A stretch of 64,000 bases of DNA from Acidimicrobiia bacterium (GTDB lineage Bacteria > Actinomycetota > Acidimicrobiia > IMCC26256 > PALSA-610): NCBI GenBank assembly GCA_027494135.1, contig JAOSJK010000001.1, forward strand, positions 1,529,378 to 1,593,377, in the 5' to 3' direction. Under the pieces are notes generated by a model. It had not been told where the DNA came from. It did not search any database and was given only the letters and a program-made list of their open reading frames with translations. The translations under genes were made by a program, and so were the position numbers. Positions 46,867 to 56,141 of this stretch are shown here, piece by piece (positions within the stretch are counted from its first letter, which is position 1; the number at the start of each line of letters is the position of its first letter).

Positions 46867-47079
46867 ATGAGCCTAGGTGCGCCCGAACTGGGCATCATCC
46901 TCCTGATCGTGCTCGTGATCTTCGGCGGTTCGAAGCTCCCCAAGCTCGCCCGCTCCCTGGGTCAGGCGCAGAAGGAGTTCAAGCAGGGGCTCGCCGAGGG
47001 GGAGAAGAATGAGCCGCAGTCGGGGACTCCGGTGCCCGGGCCGACGTCGAACCCCGGCACCGATCCGAGTCCGAACTGA
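46867..47079 (+). CDS. tatA: Sec-independent translocase TatA
   Basis: 70 residues: one N-terminal membrane helix (LGIILLIVLVIFGGSKLPKL), the FG hinge, an amphipathic helix (ARSLGQAQKEFKQGLAEG) and a short polar tail. Ribosome-binding site GAGAGAGAGG. Forms the Tat pore with TatC, which is not in the window. The PhoX-like protein at 29470 has a twin-arginine signal. Confidence 0.93.
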   Translation: MSLGAPELGIILLIVLVIFGGSKLPKLARSLGQAQKEFKQGLAEGEKNEPQSGTPVPGPTSNPGTDPSPN

Positions 47080-47112
47080 CGAAGCCGCGCCGCCGTGCCG
47101 GAGACTTCCGTC

Positions 47113-47406
47113 TCAGGCGTGGTGGACGGCCTGCAGGGGCTCTGAGTCGGCGGTTCGCGCTGCGGCCGCCTGGCGGCGCCTGCGGAGGATCCGGCGACGC
47201 TCACGCTCGGAGGCCCCGCCCCACACACCGTGCTCGATCCGGTTCTCCAAGGCGTACTCGAGGCACTCCGCGACGACCGGGCAGCCGTCACAGATCTGCT
47301 GAGCGACCTCGACACCCACCCCGTCGGAGGGGAAGAACTCGGTCGGAGAGATGCCACGGCACTTGGCCTTCAGCATCCACGCGTATTCCTCGGGTCGCTC
47401 GTCCAT
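47113..47406 (-). CDS. WhiB-family iron-sulfur transcription factor
   Basis: 97 residues from ATG 47406. Cluster cysteines are in AKCRGISPTEFF and ICDGCPVVAECLEYAL, then HGVWGGASERERRRILRR and an Ala-rich tail. The short N-terminus (DERPEEYAWMLKA) resembles WhiB1/WhiB2-type proteins. Convergent with tatA, and divergent from the HtrA protease gene, whose upstream region it shares. Confidence 0.92.
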   Translation of the reverse strand: MDERPEEYAWMLKAKCRGISPTEFFPSDGVGVEVAQQICDGCPVVAECLEYALENRIEHGVWGGASERERRRILRRRRQAAAARTADSEPLQAVHHA

Positions 47407-47554
47407 CACAACTCTCCAACGGTCCGGACCGCCCGTCGCTTCCCGCAATCGGCGAGATCTTCGGGAGAATCTCTCAGTTCGCTCTCAGACACTCGGGGAA
47501 CGCACTGGGTGCCCGTGTCGTTCAATGATGGACGAACGCTTCCAGGGAGGCAGG

Positions 47555-48907
47555 ATGACCGACGAACGGAACGACGCAGCGGCTCACCAGGGCGATCCCT
47601 GGTCTGGCATCCCAGCCTGGGCAGCCCGTCCGGCGCCCCCCCGGCACCAGCCGCCATCCCGTCCGGCGGAGTCGTCCGGCCCGCCGCCGGCGCCACCGCC
47701 GATCGAGCAGGGTCCGGCGCCGCTGCCTGCTGCACCGCCCGCCGCTGGGTGGGCGGCGCTCCCCGAGCCGTCAGGTCCGGTCGCGCAGGCGGGCCGCGGG
47801 GCCGGCGGCCGCCGCGGGGGTCTGCGGTCTGCGATCGCCGGGGGCGTAGCGGGAGCGCTGGTCGCCTCTCTGGTCACAGGTGGCCTCTTCGTGGCGTTCG
47901 ACGACGACGGCGACGGAGGTTCGCGCAACACGAATCAAGCGGCCGCCATCGCCGGTGAAGCCTTGCCGGCCCGCGCGTCGACCGTTCTCGCCGCGCCCGG
48001 CGACATCCGCGCGATCCTCGACAGAGTTCAGCCCGCGGTCGTGAGGATCAATGTCGGCGGCAGACAGGGCAACGGAGCCGGTAGCGGATTCATCGTCGGA
48101 AGCGACGGCGTGATCGTCACGAACGCACACGTCGTAGCAGGTGCCGAGGACATCACGGTGATACTCGACGGCGGCGACGAGCTGCCCGCCGAGATACTGG
48201 GCATCGACGAGTACGACGATCTCGCCGTCGTGAAGATCGACCGGACCAACCTGCCGACCGTCGAGCTCGGCAACTCCGACGCCCTGCAGGTGGGCGACGC
48301 CGTCGTCGCCATCGGCACCGCTCTCGGACTCGAGGGGGGCCCGAGCGTGACGAGCGGGATCGTCTCGGCGCTCGAGCGTTCCATTGCCACCGAAGCCGAC
48401 ACGCTGCTCCCGGAACATGATCCAGACCGACGCCGCGATCAACCCGGGCAACTCGGGGGGCCGCTGGTCGATTCCGACGGGCGTGTCGTCGGCATCAACA
48501 CGGCGATCGCCAACCCGGCTGCTTCGAACAACGTCGGATTCGCAATCGCGATTTCGAGCGCCACATCCATAATCGAGGACCTCGGGGCGGGACGCGATGC
48601 GCAGATTGCATTCCTCGGGGTGGCTACGCGGACGCTTACCGCCGACGAGGCCGCTACCCGCGACCTCGGAGTGGAGCACGGAGCGCTCGTCGTCGAGACG
48701 ACCGACGGCGCGCCCGCGGCCGAGGCGGGGATCGAGGTCGGTGACGTCATCGTCGAGATCGGCGGCCGCGAGATCAGATCGATGGAGAACGTGGCCCGCG
48801 AGGTGCGACGCCACGATCCGGATGACGAGGTCGAGGTGGTCGTCGTACGCGACAGCGGCAGCCGCTCGTTCACGGTGGTGCTCGCGGAGCGCCCGACCCA
48901 GATGTGA
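47555..48907 (+). CDS. HtrA/DegP-type serine protease with PDZ domain, two compensating frameshifts
   Basis: 450 residues from ATG 47555 (GGGAGGCAGG upstream). A Pro/Ala-rich cytoplasmic N-terminus precedes one membrane helix (about 94-112). The protease domain follows: NGAGSGFIVGSDGVIVTNAH with the catalytic His, DEYDDLAVVKID with the Asp. As written, the serine motif reads as nonsense. An extra C at 48409-48411 and a missing G at 48455-48460 enclose about 16 codons in the wrong frame; corrected, they read NMIQTDAAINPGNSGGPLVD, with the catalytic Ser. A PDZ domain (about 365-445) follows. Envelope quality control is the known role. Confidence 0.9.
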   Translation: MTDERNDAAAHQGDPWSGIPAWAARPAPPRHQPPSRPAESSGPPPAPPPIEQGPAPLPAAPPAAGWAALPEPSGPVAQAGRGAGGRRGGLRSAIAGGVAGALVASLVTGGLFVAFDDDGDGGSRNTNQAAAIAGEALPARASTVLAAPGDIRAILDRVQPAVVRINVGGRQGNGAGSGFIVGSDGVIVTNAHVVAGAEDITVILDGGDELPAEILGIDEYDDLAVVKIDRTNLPTVELGNSDALQVGDAVVAIGTALGLEGGPSVTSGIVSALERSIATEADTLLPEHDPDRRRDQPGQLGGPLVDSDGRVVGINTAIANPAASNNVGFAIAISSATSIIEDLGAGRDAQIAFLGVATRTLTADEAATRDLGVEHGALVVETTDGAPAAEAGIEVGDVIVEIGGREIRSMENVAREVRRHDPDDEVEVVVVRDSGSRSFTVVLAERPTQM

Positions 48908-48952
48908 CGCAGATGTAGCGGCTCTGCTCCGACCGGGCGCGTAGAGGGCGGG

Positions 48953-48958
48953 TAACCT
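48953..48958 (+). promoter_or_regulatory. -10 box TAACCT
   Basis: TAACCT lies 37 bases before ATG 48996; GGAGGCGAGGAG follows as ribosome-binding site. Confidence 0.4.
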
Positions 48959-48995
48959 CTCGCGGCCGGGATCGCCCCGGAGGCGAGGAGCCGAG

Positions 48996-49277
48996 ATGGA
49001 GACCGAGGAGTTCGAGGAGATCCCCCCGCAGGGGCACGTGAAGGTCGTCTACCTCGGCCCCGTCTCCCCGCACTGGGACGTCCACCGGGTCTTCGGTGAC
49101 CAGCGGGCGATCGACGAGTTCCGTCAGCGGGCGATCGCGCGCCTCCAGCTCCTGCCACCGCACGATCCACAGTTCCGGCGCAATCGGGAACGCGTCGCAC
49201 GCGACGCCGAGCGCGAGCACCTGATCCTCGAGTGGGACCTCGGCTACGAAGAAGCAGAGCCCGAAGCCGGCGCCTAG
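48996..49277 (+). CDS. Small acidic protein of unknown function
   Basis: 93 residues with a good ribosome-binding site and its own -10 box. The sequence VKVVYLGPVSPHWDVHRVFG is followed by RAIDEFRQRAIARLQLLPPH and a charged C-terminus. It is soluble, with no signal peptide or Cys. I do not recognise a family. It stands alone between htrA and pstS. Confidence 0.6.
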   Translation: METEEFEEIPPQGHVKVVYLGPVSPHWDVHRVFGDQRAIDEFRQRAIARLQLLPPHDPQFRRNRERVARDAEREHLILEWDLGYEEAEPEAGA

Positions 49278-49329
49278 GTCCGGGCGAGTAGCGCGTTCGG
49301 GCGGCCCGGGCACCCGGGCTTCTCGACGA

Positions 49330-49369
49330 GTTCACCCGATGTACACCCCGCCGGGAGTGGCGGTTCACC
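49330..49369 (+). promoter_or_regulatory. PHO-box-like array upstream of pstS
   Basis: GTTCACCCGAT (49330-49340) and GTACACCCCGC (49341-49351) are adjacent 11-bp units of the actinobacterial PHO box. A further GTTCACC starts at 49363, exactly two 11-bp turns on. The SenX3/RegX3 genes that could act here are in the same island. Confidence 0.65.
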
Positions 49370-49450
49370 TGCCTCCTCTACGTTGACTCCGATGCGCCGC
49401 GCCGATCGATAGGGCTCCGCACGGCGCCGGATCAAGGAGGAGCGGGACAG

Positions 49451-50421
49451 ATGATTCGAGTTCCCCGAGCCGTGTCAGGGCTCCTGGTGGCAGCGCTGAC
49501 AGTCCTGGCGCTCACGGCCTGCAGCGAGGAGAAGGTCGACGAGGCCGGATCGGGCTACACCGGTCTCTCGGGGGCCATCACGGTCGACGGATCCAGCACG
49601 GTCGCGCCGCTCACCGAGACGGCGGCCGCCGACTTCATGTCTGAGAACTCGGGTGTCCGCGTGACCGTGGGAACCTCGGGTACCGGCGGGGATTCGAGAA
49701 GTTCTGCGTGTCGGAGACCGACATGAGCGACGCATCCCGCCCGATCAAGGACGAGGAGGCGGCGATCTGCGACGAGAACGGAGTGGGGCTCGCGGAGCTG
49801 GAGGTTGCCAACGACGGCCTCTCGGTGGTCGTGAATCCCGACAACGACTGGGCCGAGTGCCTCACGGTCGACCAGTTGAAGACGATCTGGTCGCCCGAGG
49901 CCGAGGACGAGATCACGCGATGGAACCAGGTCGACCCGTCGTTCCCCGACGAGCCTCTGGAGCTCTTCGGTGCCGGTACCGACTCGGGGACCTTCGACTA
50001 CTTCACGGAGGCGATCGTCGGCGAAGAGGGCGCGAGCCGCACCGACTACACGGCAACCGAGGATGACAACGTCACCGTCACCGGCGTCGCCGGCGCCAAG
50101 GGCGCCATCGGCTACTTCGGCCTCTCGTACCTCTTGGAGAACGCCGGAAAGGTGAAGGGCGTCGCGGTCGACGGTGGCGACGGATGCGTCGAGCCGAGCG
50201 CCGAATCCGTTCAGTCCGGGGAGTACTCGCCCCTGTCCAGGCCGCTCTACCTCTACCCGAGCGGTGATCTCCTCGCCCGCCCCGAGGGGATCGCGTTCGT
50301 CGAGTACTACATCGAGAACTCTGCCCGAATCGCAGACGAGGCGCTCTTCGTGCCGATGACCGACGAGCAGCAGCAGGCGTCCCTCGATCTCGCACACCGT
50401 CTCGCCGAGGGGCAGGAGTGA
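49451..50421 (+). CDS. pstS: Phosphate ABC transporter substrate-binding protein PstS, frameshifted
   Basis: Lipoprotein that captures phosphate outside the membrane. Signal with lipobox LTACS (about 19-23); then ITVDGSSTVAPLTETAA, the phosphate-binding Ser/Thr loop. A GGGG run at 49688-49691 breaks the frame after GTSGTGG; one extra G joins FEKFCVSETDMSDASRPI. Later motifs GLSVVVNPDNDW, GAGTDSGTFDYFTEAI and GAIGYFGLSY are intact. About 323 residues. Its TGA overlaps a GTG (50418) that may be the true pstC start. Confidence 0.93.
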
Positions 50422-50542
50422 CGGCGACGGAACGCCCCAGCCGCGCTCGCGCCGGTGACGGCGACGAGCGCGGACGTGGCACCTCCCGGCCACCCCCCTG
50501 CGGGGGAGCCTGGGATCCGCGCGTCCACGCTACGTCGAGCGT

Positions 50543-51409
50543 GTGATCGTATGGGTGCTCTTCCTCTGTGCGGCCCTCTCGGTCGTCACAACCGTCGCGA
50601 TCGTGCTCTCTCTCGTCCCCCCCACGATCGAGTTCTTCGGCGAGGTGAGCATCGGGGAGTTCCTGACCGGGACCAAGTGGTCGCCCCTCTTCGCGAACCC
50701 GCGCTTCGGAGTGCTACCCCTCGTCGCCGGTACCGCGGTCACCACCGTGTGCGCGCTCGCCGTCTGCGTACCGATCGGTCTCGGGTCCGCCGTCTACCTC
50801 AGCGAGTACGCGCGGCCGCGCACCCGCCGGGTGCTCAAGCCCCTCCTGGAGCTCCTGGCGGGCATACCGACCGTGGTCTACGGGTACTTCGCGCTCGAGG
50901 TGGTGAGCCCGATAGTCCAGACGATCTGGCCGTTCGGCGATCCACCGGGGGCCTTCAATGCGCTCTCGGCGGGGATCGTGATGGGCGTGATGATCGTTCC
51001 GACCGTCGGATCGCTCTCCGAGGACGCGATGACAGCGGTGCCGGCCGGACTCCGTGAGGGCGCCTACGCGCTCGGGAGCACGCGGCGCGAGGTGGCGACA
51101 CGGGTCGTCGTGCCGGCGGCCCTGTCGGGGATAGCAGCGTCGTTCGTGCTGGCCATCTCACGCGCAGTCGGCGAGACGATGATCGTGTTGATAGCCGCCG
51201 GTGGTCAGCCGAACCTGGCCATCAACCCCGGCGAGGCGATGCAGACGATGACGGCGTTCATCGGCGCGGCCGGCATCGGCGATCAGCCGACAGGCAGTAC
51301 GGGCTACAAGACGATCTTCGCCGTCGGCTCGCTCCTCTTCGTCGCCACGTTCGTGATGAACCTCCTCAGCATCCGGATCGTACGCAGATTCAGGGAGGTG
51401 TACGAATGA
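50543..51409 (+). CDS. pstC: Phosphate ABC transporter permease PstC
   Basis: 288 residues as written from GTG 50543, beginning inside the first membrane helix ([20 protein letters not shown]). The usual cytoplasmic N-terminus probably starts at GTG 50418 or GTG 50455 in another frame; a C/G-rich stretch at 50490-50506 may hold an indel. The permease loop [20 protein letters not shown] and [19 protein letters not shown] are characteristic. Inner-membrane channel half with PstA. Confidence 0.92.
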   Translation: MIVWVLFLCAALSVVTTVAIVLSLVPPTIEFFGEVSIGEFLTGTKWSPLFANPRFGVLPLVAGTAVTTVCALAVCVPIGLGSAVYLSEYARPRTRRVLKPLLELLAGIPTVVYGYFALEVVSPIVQTIWPFGDPPGAFNALSAGIVMGVMIVPTVGSLSEDAMTAVPAGLREGAYALGSTRREVATRVVVPAALSGIAASFVLAISRAVGETMIVLIAAGGQPNLAINPGEAMQTMTAFIGAAGIGDQPTGSTGYKTIFAVGSLLFVATFVMNLLSIRIVRRFREVYE

Positions 51410-52305
51410 GCGCCGAGGCGACGGTCTCCGCGGAGGTCGAGCGGCTCGGCCGCGCCCCCCGCGCGAAGCGGGCCAAGGAGCAGGCGTTCCGCTCCGTTCT
51501 GCTGCTCTGCCTCGCGGTTGCGGTATTCGCGCTGGGAGCCTTGCTCCTGAGCGTGGTAGTCGACGGGTGGGGCCGTCTCGACGATGGTCTCTGGCGGCGC
51601 TTCCCGTCGCCGCGCCCCCTCCTCGCCGGGGCGCGCTCGGCTGTCTTCGGGACACTCTGGGTCGTCACCCTCACCGGACTGCTCACCGTGCCGATCGGCG
51701 TCGCCGCGGCTGTCTACCTGGAGGAGCTCGCTCCCAGGAACCGCTGGTACAACCGGCTGATCGAGGTGAACATCCAGAACCTCGCGGCCGTCCCGTCGAT
51801 CGTCTACGGGATCCTCGGACTCGCATTCGTCGTGCGCGGCCCACTCTCGTTGGGGCGCGTCGTGCTGGCGGCGGCCGTCATCCTCGCCCTGCTCGTACTA
51901 CCGACGGTGATAATCGCGTCGCGCGAGGCGCTGCGCGCGGTCCCGCCGTCGATTCGCGACGGAGCGCTGGCGCTCGGCGCCACGCCGTTGCAGACGGTGG
52001 GCCGCCAGGTGCTGCCGGCCGCCACGCCGGGAATCGCGACCGGTGTGATCCTCGCCCTGTCGAGGGCGATGGGAGAGGCCGCGCCCCTGCTCATGGTCGG
52101 CGCGCTCACATTCGTGACGTTCAACCCCACGGGTCTCGACAGCGCGTTCACGGTTCTGCCGGTTCAGATCTTCAACTGGGTGAGCCGCCCGCAGGAGGAG
52201 TTCCACGTGCTTGCGGCCGCAGCGATCGTGATGCTGCTGGTGCTGCTGCTCACGATGAACGGCCTCGCCATCTGGGTACGGAACCGGTTCCGAAGTCGCT
52301 GGTGA
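51406..52305 (+). CDS. pstA: Phosphate ABC transporter permease PstA
   Basis: 299 residues, ATG overlapping the pstC stop. The EAA-like loop reads [40 protein letters not shown] follows. Six hydrophobic helices are visible. Partner of PstC. Confidence 0.95.
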   Translation: MSAEATVSAEVERLGRAPRAKRAKEQAFRSVLLLCLAVAVFALGALLLSVVVDGWGRLDDGLWRRFPSPRPLLAGARSAVFGTLWVVTLTGLLTVPIGVAAAVYLEELAPRNRWYNRLIEVNIQNLAAVPSIVYGILGLAFVVRGPLSLGRVVLAAAVILALLVLPTVIIASREALRAVPPSIRDGALALGATPLQTVGRQVLPAATPGIATGVILALSRAMGEAAPLLMVGALTFVTFNPTGLDSAFTVLPVQIFNWVSRPQEEFHVLAAAAIVMLLVLLLTMNGLAIWVRNRFRSRW

Positions 52306-52380
52306 CCGGCGCACTCCGGTGCAGGCGACGGGAGGCTGGTGGGTCCCCGGCGCCGGCACCATGACCGAAGGGCCGTGGTT

Positions 52381-52411
52381 GCCAGGAGATCAGGACGCCA
52401 GGAGATCAGGA
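52381..52411. repeat. 15-bp tandem duplication at the phoU stop
   Basis: GCCAGGAGATCAGGA occurs at 52381-52395 and 52397-52411, one base apart, between convergent pstA and phoU. The phoU stop codon lies in the second copy. Confidence 0.75.
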
Positions 52412-53086
52412 GGTCGTGTCCGCTGACTCGCTTCCCGGCATTACCCCGGTGACCATGAAGTCGACCCAGCGGCCGATGGTGACAGCGTGATCGGCGGCGC
52501 GCTCGTAGTCGCGTCCGACGAACGAGATCTGCACCGCACGTTGGAGGGCCGACTCATCGGGTGCGCCGAGAGCGAAGATCGCCCGGAAGAGCTCCTTCTG
52601 GAGGTCGTCCATCACGTCGTCCATGTCGGGCAGTGCAGCCGACACGTTCACGTTCAGGTTGGAGAACGCTTCTATGGCCAGGCGGAGCTGGACGGTCGCC
52701 TGATTGCCCATGCGTTCGACGATCCCTCGGATGCGCGGGGCGAGCTCGTGCGGGTAGAGCCGGCGCGTTGCCCTGGCGACGTTGCGCATGAGGCCGGACG
52801 TCAGCTCGATCTCGTGAAGGATCCGCAGGACGGCGAGAAGAGTTCTCAGGTCGGCGGCCATCGGCTGCTGAAGGGCCAGGAGCTGGTACGTCCGCTGCTC
52901 CACGGTGCTGCCCGCCTCGAGGACCTCCCGGCGGTCTTGGTAGACCCTGTCGACCGCCGTCAGGTCGCCGGCCAGGAGTGACTCGGTCGCGGCACCGATC
53001 GTCTCGCAGACGCGTGCCGCAATCCTGACCACGTCGTCGCGAATCTCGTTCAGCTGCTCGTCGTACGAGCGACGTGTCTCGCTCAC
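52406..53086 (-). CDS. phoU: Phosphate signalling protein PhoU
   Basis: 226 residues, two three-helix PhoU repeats with the metal-binding motif segments YEQQ-like ELTSGLMRNVARATRRL and GRDYERAADHAVTIGRW. PhoU damps kinase activity when PstSCAB is transporting. Here it lies on the opposite strand between pstA and pstB, so the usual pstSCAB-phoU operon is split. Confidence 0.94.
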   Translation of the reverse strand: MSETRRSYDEQLNEIRDDVVRIAARVCETIGAATESLLAGDLTAVDRVYQDRREVLEAGSTVEQRTYQLLALQQPMAADLRTLLAVLRILHEIELTSGLMRNVARATRRLYPHELAPRIRGIVERMGNQATVQLRLAIEAFSNLNVNVSAALPDMDDVMDDLQKELFRAIFALGAPDESALQRAVQISFVGRDYERAADHAVTIGRWVDFMVTGVMPGSESADTTS

Positions 53087-53168
53087 CGGGGCCTCCTGCG
53101 GTGGGTGCTCCGAGCATCGTGGCAGGTCGAACGGACGACCGCCACGTGCGGAGCCGCCGCGCGCGAGT

Positions 53169-53190
53169 GTTCACCGGCCGTTCAGGGACT
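53169..53190 (+). promoter_or_regulatory. PHO-box-like site between phoU and pstB
   Basis: GTTCACCGGCC (53169-53179) followed directly by GTTCAGGGACT (53180-53190), an 11-bp direct repeat matching the site ahead of pstS. It lies in the 241-bp divergent spacer, so it could control pstB, phoU or both. Confidence 0.6.
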
Positions 53191-53327
53191 GGCCACTGGC
53201 GCATCTTCTGCGAGCAAGGGACGGACCCTACGATCGGGGCGTGTGGTGACCGACTCGCCGTGCTCGGGCCGAGCAGGTGGACCCGTCGACGGGGCCGCAC
53301 ACGTATGCGAGAGGGGGCGAGAGAGCG

Positions 53328-54170
53328 ATGACTAGTACCTTCCACGACGTGTCGACGATCGCGCACGACGACGGGACCCCCGTGGCGCCTGCGCCCGGGA
53401 CTGTCTTCCAGGTGAGCCACCTGTCCGTCAGCTACTCGTCGGTCCTCGCCGTGGACGAGGTGACGCTCGACGTCCCGGAGAAGCGCATCACCGCCCTGAT
53501 CGGGCCGTCCGGATGCGGCAAGAGCACCTTCCTGCGATGCCTCAACCGCATGAACGATCTGATACCCGGAGCGAGGGTGTCCGGCGACGTCCGGTACCAC
53601 GGCGAGGACCTGTACGAGCCACAGGTGGACGCGGTCGAGGTGCGCCGCAGGATCGGTATGGTCTTCCAGAAGCCGAACCCCTTCCCCAAGTCGATCTTCG
53701 ACAACATCGCGTTCGGACCCCGGGTCAACGGCAAACGTCGGGATCTCGATTCCGTGGTCGAAGAGGCTCTGGTGCGAGCGGCGCTCTGGGACGAGGTCAA
53801 GGACAAGCTCAAGAAGAGTGCCTTCGCGCTCTCGGGTGGCCAGCAGCAGCGGCTCTGCATCGCGCGGTGTCTGGCAGTTGAGCCCGACGTCATCCTGATG
53901 GACGAGCCCTGCTCGGCTCTCGACCCGATCGCAACCGCACGAATCGAGGACCTCATGACGGAGCTGAAGCGCGAGTACACGATCGTGATAGTCACGCACA
54001 ACATGCAGCAGGCGGCGCGCGTCTCAGACATGACCGCATTCCTGACAACCGAGGTTGAGGAGACGGGTGCCCGTGTGGGACGACTCGTCGAGTTCGATCA
54101 CACGGAGAAGATCTTCACCAACCCGTCCGATCCGCGGACAGAGGGATACATCACCGGCCGCTTCGGCTGA
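53328..54170 (+). CDS. pstB: Phosphate ABC transporter ATP-binding protein PstB
   Basis: 280 residues from ATG 53328 (GAGAGGGGGCGAGAG upstream). Walker [21 protein letters not shown]-loop [15 protein letters not shown], signature [18 protein letters not shown], Walker [15 protein letters not shown] and the switch His in [11 protein letters not shown]. Energises PstCA. Separated from pstSCA by phoU, with its own PHO-box-like site. Confidence 0.96.
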   Translation: MTSTFHDVSTIAHDDGTPVAPAPGTVFQVSHLSVSYSSVLAVDEVTLDVPEKRITALIGPSGCGKSTFLRCLNRMNDLIPGARVSGDVRYHGEDLYEPQVDAVEVRRRIGMVFQKPNPFPKSIFDNIAFGPRVNGKRRDLDSVVEEALVRAALWDEVKDKLKKSAFALSGGQQQRLCIARCLAVEPDVILMDEPCSALDPIATARIEDLMTELKREYTIVIVTHNMQQAARVSDMTAFLTTEVEETGARVGRLVEFDHTEKIFTNPSDPRTEGYITGRFG

Positions 54171-54211
54171 TGTCGGCGTGCCGGTCGTGCGCTGAAGGGC
54201 GGACGAATCGA

Positions 54212-54424
54212 CTATTCGGACCCTTCGGCGGCCGGAGGGTCGTCCCCGTCCGCACTCCCGGTCTCGCGCCGTCGCGATACGAAGTCGGCGAGGGATGCGA
54301 TGGCGAGAACCACGTAGGTAGCCGCCAGCCACTCGTTCACCCAGCGCGTGTCGGACGGCGCAAGTGGCCAGAGTGCCACGCACGTAGCCGATGCCACGAG
54401 GAAGAAGACTGCGCGGTGGTCCAT
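54212..54424 (-). CDS. Small two-helix membrane protein after pit
   Basis: 70 residues; the ATG overlaps the pit stop (ATGA). Hydrophobic stretches AVFFLVASATCVALWPL and WLAATYVVLAIASLADFV, then an acidic tail ending AAEGSE. Convergent with pstB. No known family; translational coupling suggests it may belong to the Pit transporter. Confidence 0.6.
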   Translation of the reverse strand: MDHRAVFFLVASATCVALWPLAPSDTRWVNEWLAATYVVLAIASLADFVSRRRETGSADGDDPPAAEGSE

Positions 54425-55416
54425 CAGCGCGCCGCCACGAGCGCATACGTCGCCGCAGAGATCACGGCCGCTGCAGGGATGGTGAGGATCCAGGCCCACA
54501 CGACCCGGCCGGCCACCCCCACCTGACGGCGGAGAGCCGCCGCACCGACCCCACGCCGACGATGGAGCCCGTGATCGTGTGGGTTGTCGACACCGGGATG
54601 CCGGCATGCGACGTGGCGAAGAGCGTGATCGCGCCCGCAGTCTCCGCGCAGACGCCTCCGATGGGTTGGAGCTTGGTGATCTTGGAGCCCATGGTCTTCA
54701 CGATCCGCCAACCACCGGTGAGTGTGCCGAGCGCGATGGCGGTGTGGGCGCTCAGCACCACCCAGAGAGGTACCTCGCCGTTCGCACGGACGTGGCCGCC
54801 GGCGATCAGGAGGGCGAGGATGATCCCCATCGTCTTCTGCGCGTCGTTCGCGCCGTGGCCGAGGCTGTACGCGGCGGCAGATACGAGCTGGGCACGACGG
54901 AACCCGCGGTTCAGTCGCTCGACCCTGCGATACCGGTGGGTGGACCACAGAGTCACGACCATCAGGATGAATCCGATGGCGACGCCGATGAGTGGCGCCA
55001 GCACGATGAAGACCCCGATCTTGCGGAGCCCGGTGAGGAGGAGGACGTGCCCTCCGCCCTTGGCCACTGCCGCGCCCGCCATACCGCCGACGAGTGCATG
55101 TGAAGACGAGCTCGGCAGGCCGTACCAGAACGTGATCAGGTTCCACGCGATGGCCCCGACGAGCCCCGCGAAGATCACTCCGATCGAGAGGACATCCTGC
55201 GTCACCACGTCCTTCGCGATCGTGCTCGCGACTGCGGTTCCGGAATACCAGGAACGCAATGAAGTTGAATGCTGCCGCCCAAATGACCGCCAGGCGGGGC
55301 GAGAGCACGCGTGTGGACACCACGGTGGCGATCGAGTTCGCGGCGTCGTGGAATCCGTTGACGAAGTCGAAGGCGAGCGCGACGGCGACGACGAACGCGA
55401 ACGCGAGGGATTCCAC
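54424..55416 (-). CDS. pit: Low-affinity inorganic phosphate transporter Pit, two frameshifts
   Basis: PiT-family permease driven by ion gradients. The opening MESLAFAFVVAVALAFDFVN with GFHDAANSIATVVSTR is the first PiT repeat. A shift at about 55243 leads to GTAVASTIAKDVVTQDVL, GLPSSSSHALVGGMAG and the second signature LGHGANDAQKTMGIIL, then GIPVSTTHTITGSIVGVGS. A CCCCC run at 54516-54520 returns the frame to VVWAWILTIPAAAVISAA. About 330 residues. It pairs with the DUF47 gene just upstream. Confidence 0.92.
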   Translation of the reverse strand: MESLAFAFVVAVALAFDFVNGFHDAANSIATVVSTRVLSPRLAVIWAAAFNFIAFLVFRNRSREHDREGRGDAGCPLDRSDLRGARRGHRVEPDHVLVRPAELVFTCTRRRYGGRGSGQGRRARPPPHRAPQDRGLHRAGATHRRRHRIHPDGRDSVVHPPVSQGRATEPRVPSCPARICRRVQPRPRRERRAEDDGDHPRPPDRRRPRPCERRGTSLGGAERPHRHRARHTHRWLADREDHGLQDHQAPTHRRRLRGDCGRDHALRHVACRHPGVDNPHDHGLHRRRGVGAAALRRQVGVAGRVVWAWILTIPAAAVISAATYALVAAR

Positions 55417-55423
55417 AGTCTGC

Positions 55424-56044
55424 TCAGGCGTGCTTGAGCGCGATGCTCTCGACGATGTCGGAGATGTGCTCTATGGCATTGACCGCGGCCTCGAGCGACT
55501 CGACCACGTCTTTCCACTTGAGCACGTCGAACGCGTCGTAGTCGCCGGAGAAGAGGTGCGCCACGGACCGGCGGTAGATGCTGTCGGCCGCGCTCTCGAG
55601 CTCGTCGATCGCGGCGAGATCGTGCTCGAGTCCACGCAGACGAGGAAGCTTCGAGATGAGCGAGACCGTCGACTCCGCGGCCCGGACGAGGATGTCGCCC
55701 ATCTCCTCCATGTCGGGAAGCGGTGCCGTCACGTTGTGGAGCAGCAGGAGGTCGCAGGCGGCCTGCATGTCGTCGACGACGTCGTCGAGCATCTCCGTCA
55801 GGGCATGGATGTCTTCACGGTCGAAGGGCGTGACGAAAGACGAGTTGAGACGCCCGAGAATCGTCGAGGTGAGCTCGTCACCGCGCTTCTCGCACTCCGC
55901 GACGAGTGTCTGCTTGGCTTCGAGATCTGTGAGGTCGCCGATCACCGAGCGCAACCTGCGCGCGCACTCCGCGACGTTCTCGGCGGCGGCGTCGAAGAGA
56001 GGGAAGAACCCCTCGTCGCGGGGGAGCAGCCGGAATCTGACCAC
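55424..56044 (-). CDS. DUF47/PhoU-like Pit accessory protein
   Basis: 206 residues, all helical. FRLLPRDEGFFPLFDAAAEN opens the family; the metal-site regions read ECEKRGDELTSTILGRLN and HISDIVESIAL. Proteins of this family are encoded next to PiT transporters and are thought to regulate them. Seven bases separate it from pit. Divergent from senX3. Confidence 0.92.
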   Translation of the reverse strand: MVRFRLLPRDEGFFPLFDAAAENVAECARRLRSVIGDLTDLEAKQTLVAECEKRGDELTSTILGRLNSSFVTPFDREDIHALTEMLDDVVDDMQAACDLLLLHNVTAPLPDMEEMGDILVRAAESTVSLISKLPRLRGLEHDLAAIDELESAADSIYRRSVAHLFSGDYDAFDVLKWKDVVESLEAAVNAIEHISDIVESIALKHA

Positions 56045-56124
56045 GGGACCTCCGAGTCGGGTGAGCGCGTGGAAGTCTCCCCGACACGCCGCCCGGACTC
56101 AACTCGGACCGGCGCCGCTGCACC

Positions 56125-56130
56125 TAGCCT
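56125..56130 (+). promoter_or_regulatory. -10 box TAGCCT for senX3
   Basis: TAGCCT ends 11 bases before ATG 56142, with GGGAGGTG as ribosome-binding site between. Confidence 0.45.
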
Positions 56131-56141
56131 CGGGAGGTGAC

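Noticed and set aside
47555..48907. HtrA as a catalytically dead protease
   Set aside because: The apparent loss of the serine motif is explained by two compensating indels; the correct motif is present in the next frame.
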